From: CALINF01 sp039990395
GTDB lineage: Bacteria; Pseudomonadota; Gammaproteobacteria; Pseudomonadales; Halieaceae
Direction of reading: 5' to 3'
DNA: 64,000 bases
Assembly: GCA_039990395.1 (NCBI GenBank)
Contig: JBDXFZ010000139.1
Location: 372,001 to 436,000 of the forward strand
Under the pieces are notes generated by a model. The model worked only from the letters and a program-made list of their open reading frames with translations. It did not search any database and was not told the DNA's origin. Made by a program: the position numbers and the translations under genes. Positions 62,666 through 64,000 of this stretch are shown piece by piece; within the stretch, counting starts at the first letter, position 1, and each line of letters begins with the position of its first letter.

Positions 62666-63634
62666 TCAGGCCACGGCAACCTGACGCAGAATCTCGTCGA
62701 TAACCTGGTCCGGGGTTATGTTATCGGCGAGTGCGTCATAGCTGAGGATCAATCGATGTCGCATGATGGAATGCAGTATAGATTGTACGTCCTCTGGCAA
62801 GACATGATCCCGGCCTTCCAGCCACGCGTTTGCGCGACAGGTGCGATGTAAGGCAATGCTAGCCCGCGGGCTGGAGCCCGTTGTAATCCAATGAGCCAGA
62901 TCTTCTGAAAGCGCGGCAGGATTGCGCGTGGCCATCACCAGATCTACCAGGTATTGCTCCACAGCTGGCGCAATCTGCATATTCTGAATTTGCTCCCGCG
63001 CGGTAAAGATGTTGTCCTGTCCGATCATGTCTAAAGTGGCCGGTGCTTGGCCTTCCTCCGCCTGCAGGAGGTGCACGATTTCCAACTCCGCTGACGTATC
63101 GGGGTAGTCCACCCGTATTTTCATCAAGAAACGGTCCATCTGTGCCTCGGGTAAGGGGTAGGTGCCTTCTTGCTCAATAGGGTTTTGGGTGGCCAGCACC
63201 ATGAACAGCGGCGGCAGCTTGTAGGTTTTGCCGGCAACGGTGACCTGGCGTTCTTCCATTGCTTCAAGCAGGGCAGACTGCACTTTGGCCGGTGCCCGGT
63301 TTATTTCATCTGCCAACACCAATTCGCTAAAGATAGGCCCGGGCTGAAAACTTAGCTCCGACTTACCCTGGTTATCCTGATAAATCTCGTTGCCAGTTAC
63401 GTCTGATGGCAAGAGGTCGGGAGTGAACTGTATTCTCCCGAGCTTGGCACTTAGTACCTTCGAAAGCGTTTTGATCGATCGTGTTTTAGCCGTGCCGGGC
63501 AAACCCTCTAGCAGGACATTGCCATTACACAGCAGTGCCAGTGTCAGAGTCTTCACGACTTCCTCCTGACCTATTACTGACCGGCCAATCTGAGTCATCA
63601 TGGAATGTATGGCGCTGTGCTGTTCGCTGGACAA
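62666..63634 (-). CDS. MoxR-family AAA+ ATPase
   Basis: 322-residue AAA+ ATPase, chaperone-like, thought to act with the VWA proteins downstream. Walker A LLEGLPGTAKTRSI, Walker B LVLADEINRAPAK, sensor-1 MVLATQNPIEQEGTYPLPEA and the C-terminal TGSSPRASIALHR are classic MoxR. The start is TTG 63634, supported by an AAGGAG box seven bases upstream. First gene of the six-gene leftward operon. Confidence 0.94.
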   Translation of the reverse strand: MSSEQHSAIHSMMTQIGRSVIGQEEVVKTLTLALLCNGNVLLEGLPGTAKTRSIKTLSKVLSAKLGRIQFTPDLLPSDVTGNEIYQDNQGKSELSFQPGPIFSELVLADEINRAPAKVQSALLEAMEERQVTVAGKTYKLPPLFMVLATQNPIEQEGTYPLPEAQMDRFLMKIRVDYPDTSAELEIVHLLQAEEGQAPATLDMIGQDNIFTAREQIQNMQIAPAVEQYLVDLVMATRNPAALSEDLAHWITTGSSPRASIALHRTCRANAWLEGRDHVLPEDVQSILHSIMRHRLILSYDALADNITPDQVIDEILRQVAVA

Positions 63635-63789
63635 GATATGTCTCCTTTGCGCTTGTGCCGATAGTCTATCGGCTCGATGAAATGATTATACTCGCGGCTC
63701 TGCGTGTAGCACAGTACACAACCAACAGGCCACACTGTATAGTCTACTCATTCACGTTTTGGCTCAGGCTTGCCGCTCTGCTCCCTTCA

Positions 63790-64000
63790 ATGTTATCGCG
63801 CTACCCTAAGACTATTCGCTACTGCATGCTCTTGTTTGCTCTGATCATGAGCGGGCGTGTGTGGGCGGTAGACCCGATAGAGCAGATGATGGCTCCGTGG
63901 CATGGTGATTTCACCGGCATTCGCGAGCGAGGTGTGCTTCGGGCGTTAGTAGTACCAAGCCGCACGGGTTATTTTTTCGATGGTTTGGAACCCAGAGGAT
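63790..64000 (+). CDS. Solute-binding/MltF-like protein, 3' partial
   Basis: Open frame running off the window. It begins with a signal peptide (MLSRYPKTIRYCMLLFALIM, cleavage near VWA), then the segment DFTGIRERGVLRALVVPSRT, which resembles the start of the extracellular solute-binding domain in MltF-type lytic transglycosylases and SBP family 3 proteins. Only 70 codons are visible, so the transglycosylase part cannot be confirmed. No good ribosome site is seen. Diverges from moxR. Confidence 0.6.
   Translation, partial: MLSRYPKTIRYCMLLFALIMSGRVWAVDPIEQMMAPWHGDFTGIRERGVLRALVVPSRTGYFFDGLEPRG

Noticed and set aside
1..64000. CRISPR arrays, insertion sequences, prophage, toxin-antitoxin or defence genes
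   Set aside because: No regularly spaced repeats, transposase, recombinase, phage structural or typical defence genes were seen on either strand.

Overview
The window is chromosomal DNA from a gammaproteobacterium. I infer an aerobic, probably marine relative of the Cellvibrionales (Halieaceae/OM60-like). The main support is gene order: hisIE-tatABC, ubiE-ubiJ-ubiB, hslVU, SPOR gene-argS-priA, rpmE-malic enzyme, mrcA/pilMNOPQ-aroKB and gltBD-hemE follow one another much as in Pseudomonas. The polyhydroxyalkanoate genes and the damX-like gene that Pseudomonas carries in this stretch are missing. Small families typical of that branch (DUF3094, PA3496-like) and a large TonB-dependent receptor fit the same placement. 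The genus is inference only. I see no phage, integrase, transposase or CRISPR array.

Layout. 1-2.4 kb: the end of a three-subunit proton-translocating transhydrogenase operon (pntAA partial, pntAB, pntB) closed by a terminator. 2.5-3.4 kb: a hemerythrin-domain protein. 3.35-19.2 kb: a long leftward block (priA, argS, FtsN-like SPOR protein, hslVU, DUF971, ubiE-J-B, hisI-hisE, tatA-B-C, MscS-type channel, ABC exporter) with many 1-4 bp overlaps. 19.3-21.1 kb: rpmE with a structured leader, then a short-form malic enzyme ending in an 8-bp tandem repeat. 21.1-30.4 kb: mrcA (PBP1A) diverging from pilMNOPQ-aroK-aroB. 30.6-37.6 kb: gltB-gltD-hemE. 37.6-39.1 kb: cysE and a TrmB-like methyltransferase (leftward), then an orphan hexapeptide acyltransferase. 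40-44.3 kb: leftward comF-modA-modB-modC-srkA. 44.7-46.9 kb: acyl-CoA dehydrogenase, DUF3094 protein and tRNA-Pro(CGG). 47.0-50.8 kb: a TPR protein whose C-terminal methyltransferase domain looks decayed, then a TonB-dependent receptor. 51-54.6 kb: puuB-like oxidase diverging from a puuA-like ligase, which is followed by an unrecognised membrane protein with an apparent threefold repeat. 54.6-57.5 kb: zinc-ribbon protein, PA3496-like protein, a second shikimate-kinase-like protein and gcvT. 57.5-63.6 kb: a six-gene leftward MoxR/Bat operon. The window ends inside a rightward gene with an MltF-like N-terminus.

How the genes work together. Most of the window is housekeeping: ubiquinone synthesis, twin-arginine export, protein quality control, wall synthesis, type IV pilus alignment complex, shikimate pathway, ammonia assimilation and haem synthesis. 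The accessory interest lies in 39-63 kb. There a stress-type kinase is translationally linked to molybdate uptake, a polyamine (gamma-glutamylputrescine) pair is linked to an unknown membrane protein, a TPR-methyltransferase gene is decaying next to a tRNA, and a divergent shikimate-kinase paralogue has unknown substrate. I found no clearly new multi-gene system; the best candidates for undescribed biology are the three-repeat membrane protein and the modABC-srkA linkage.
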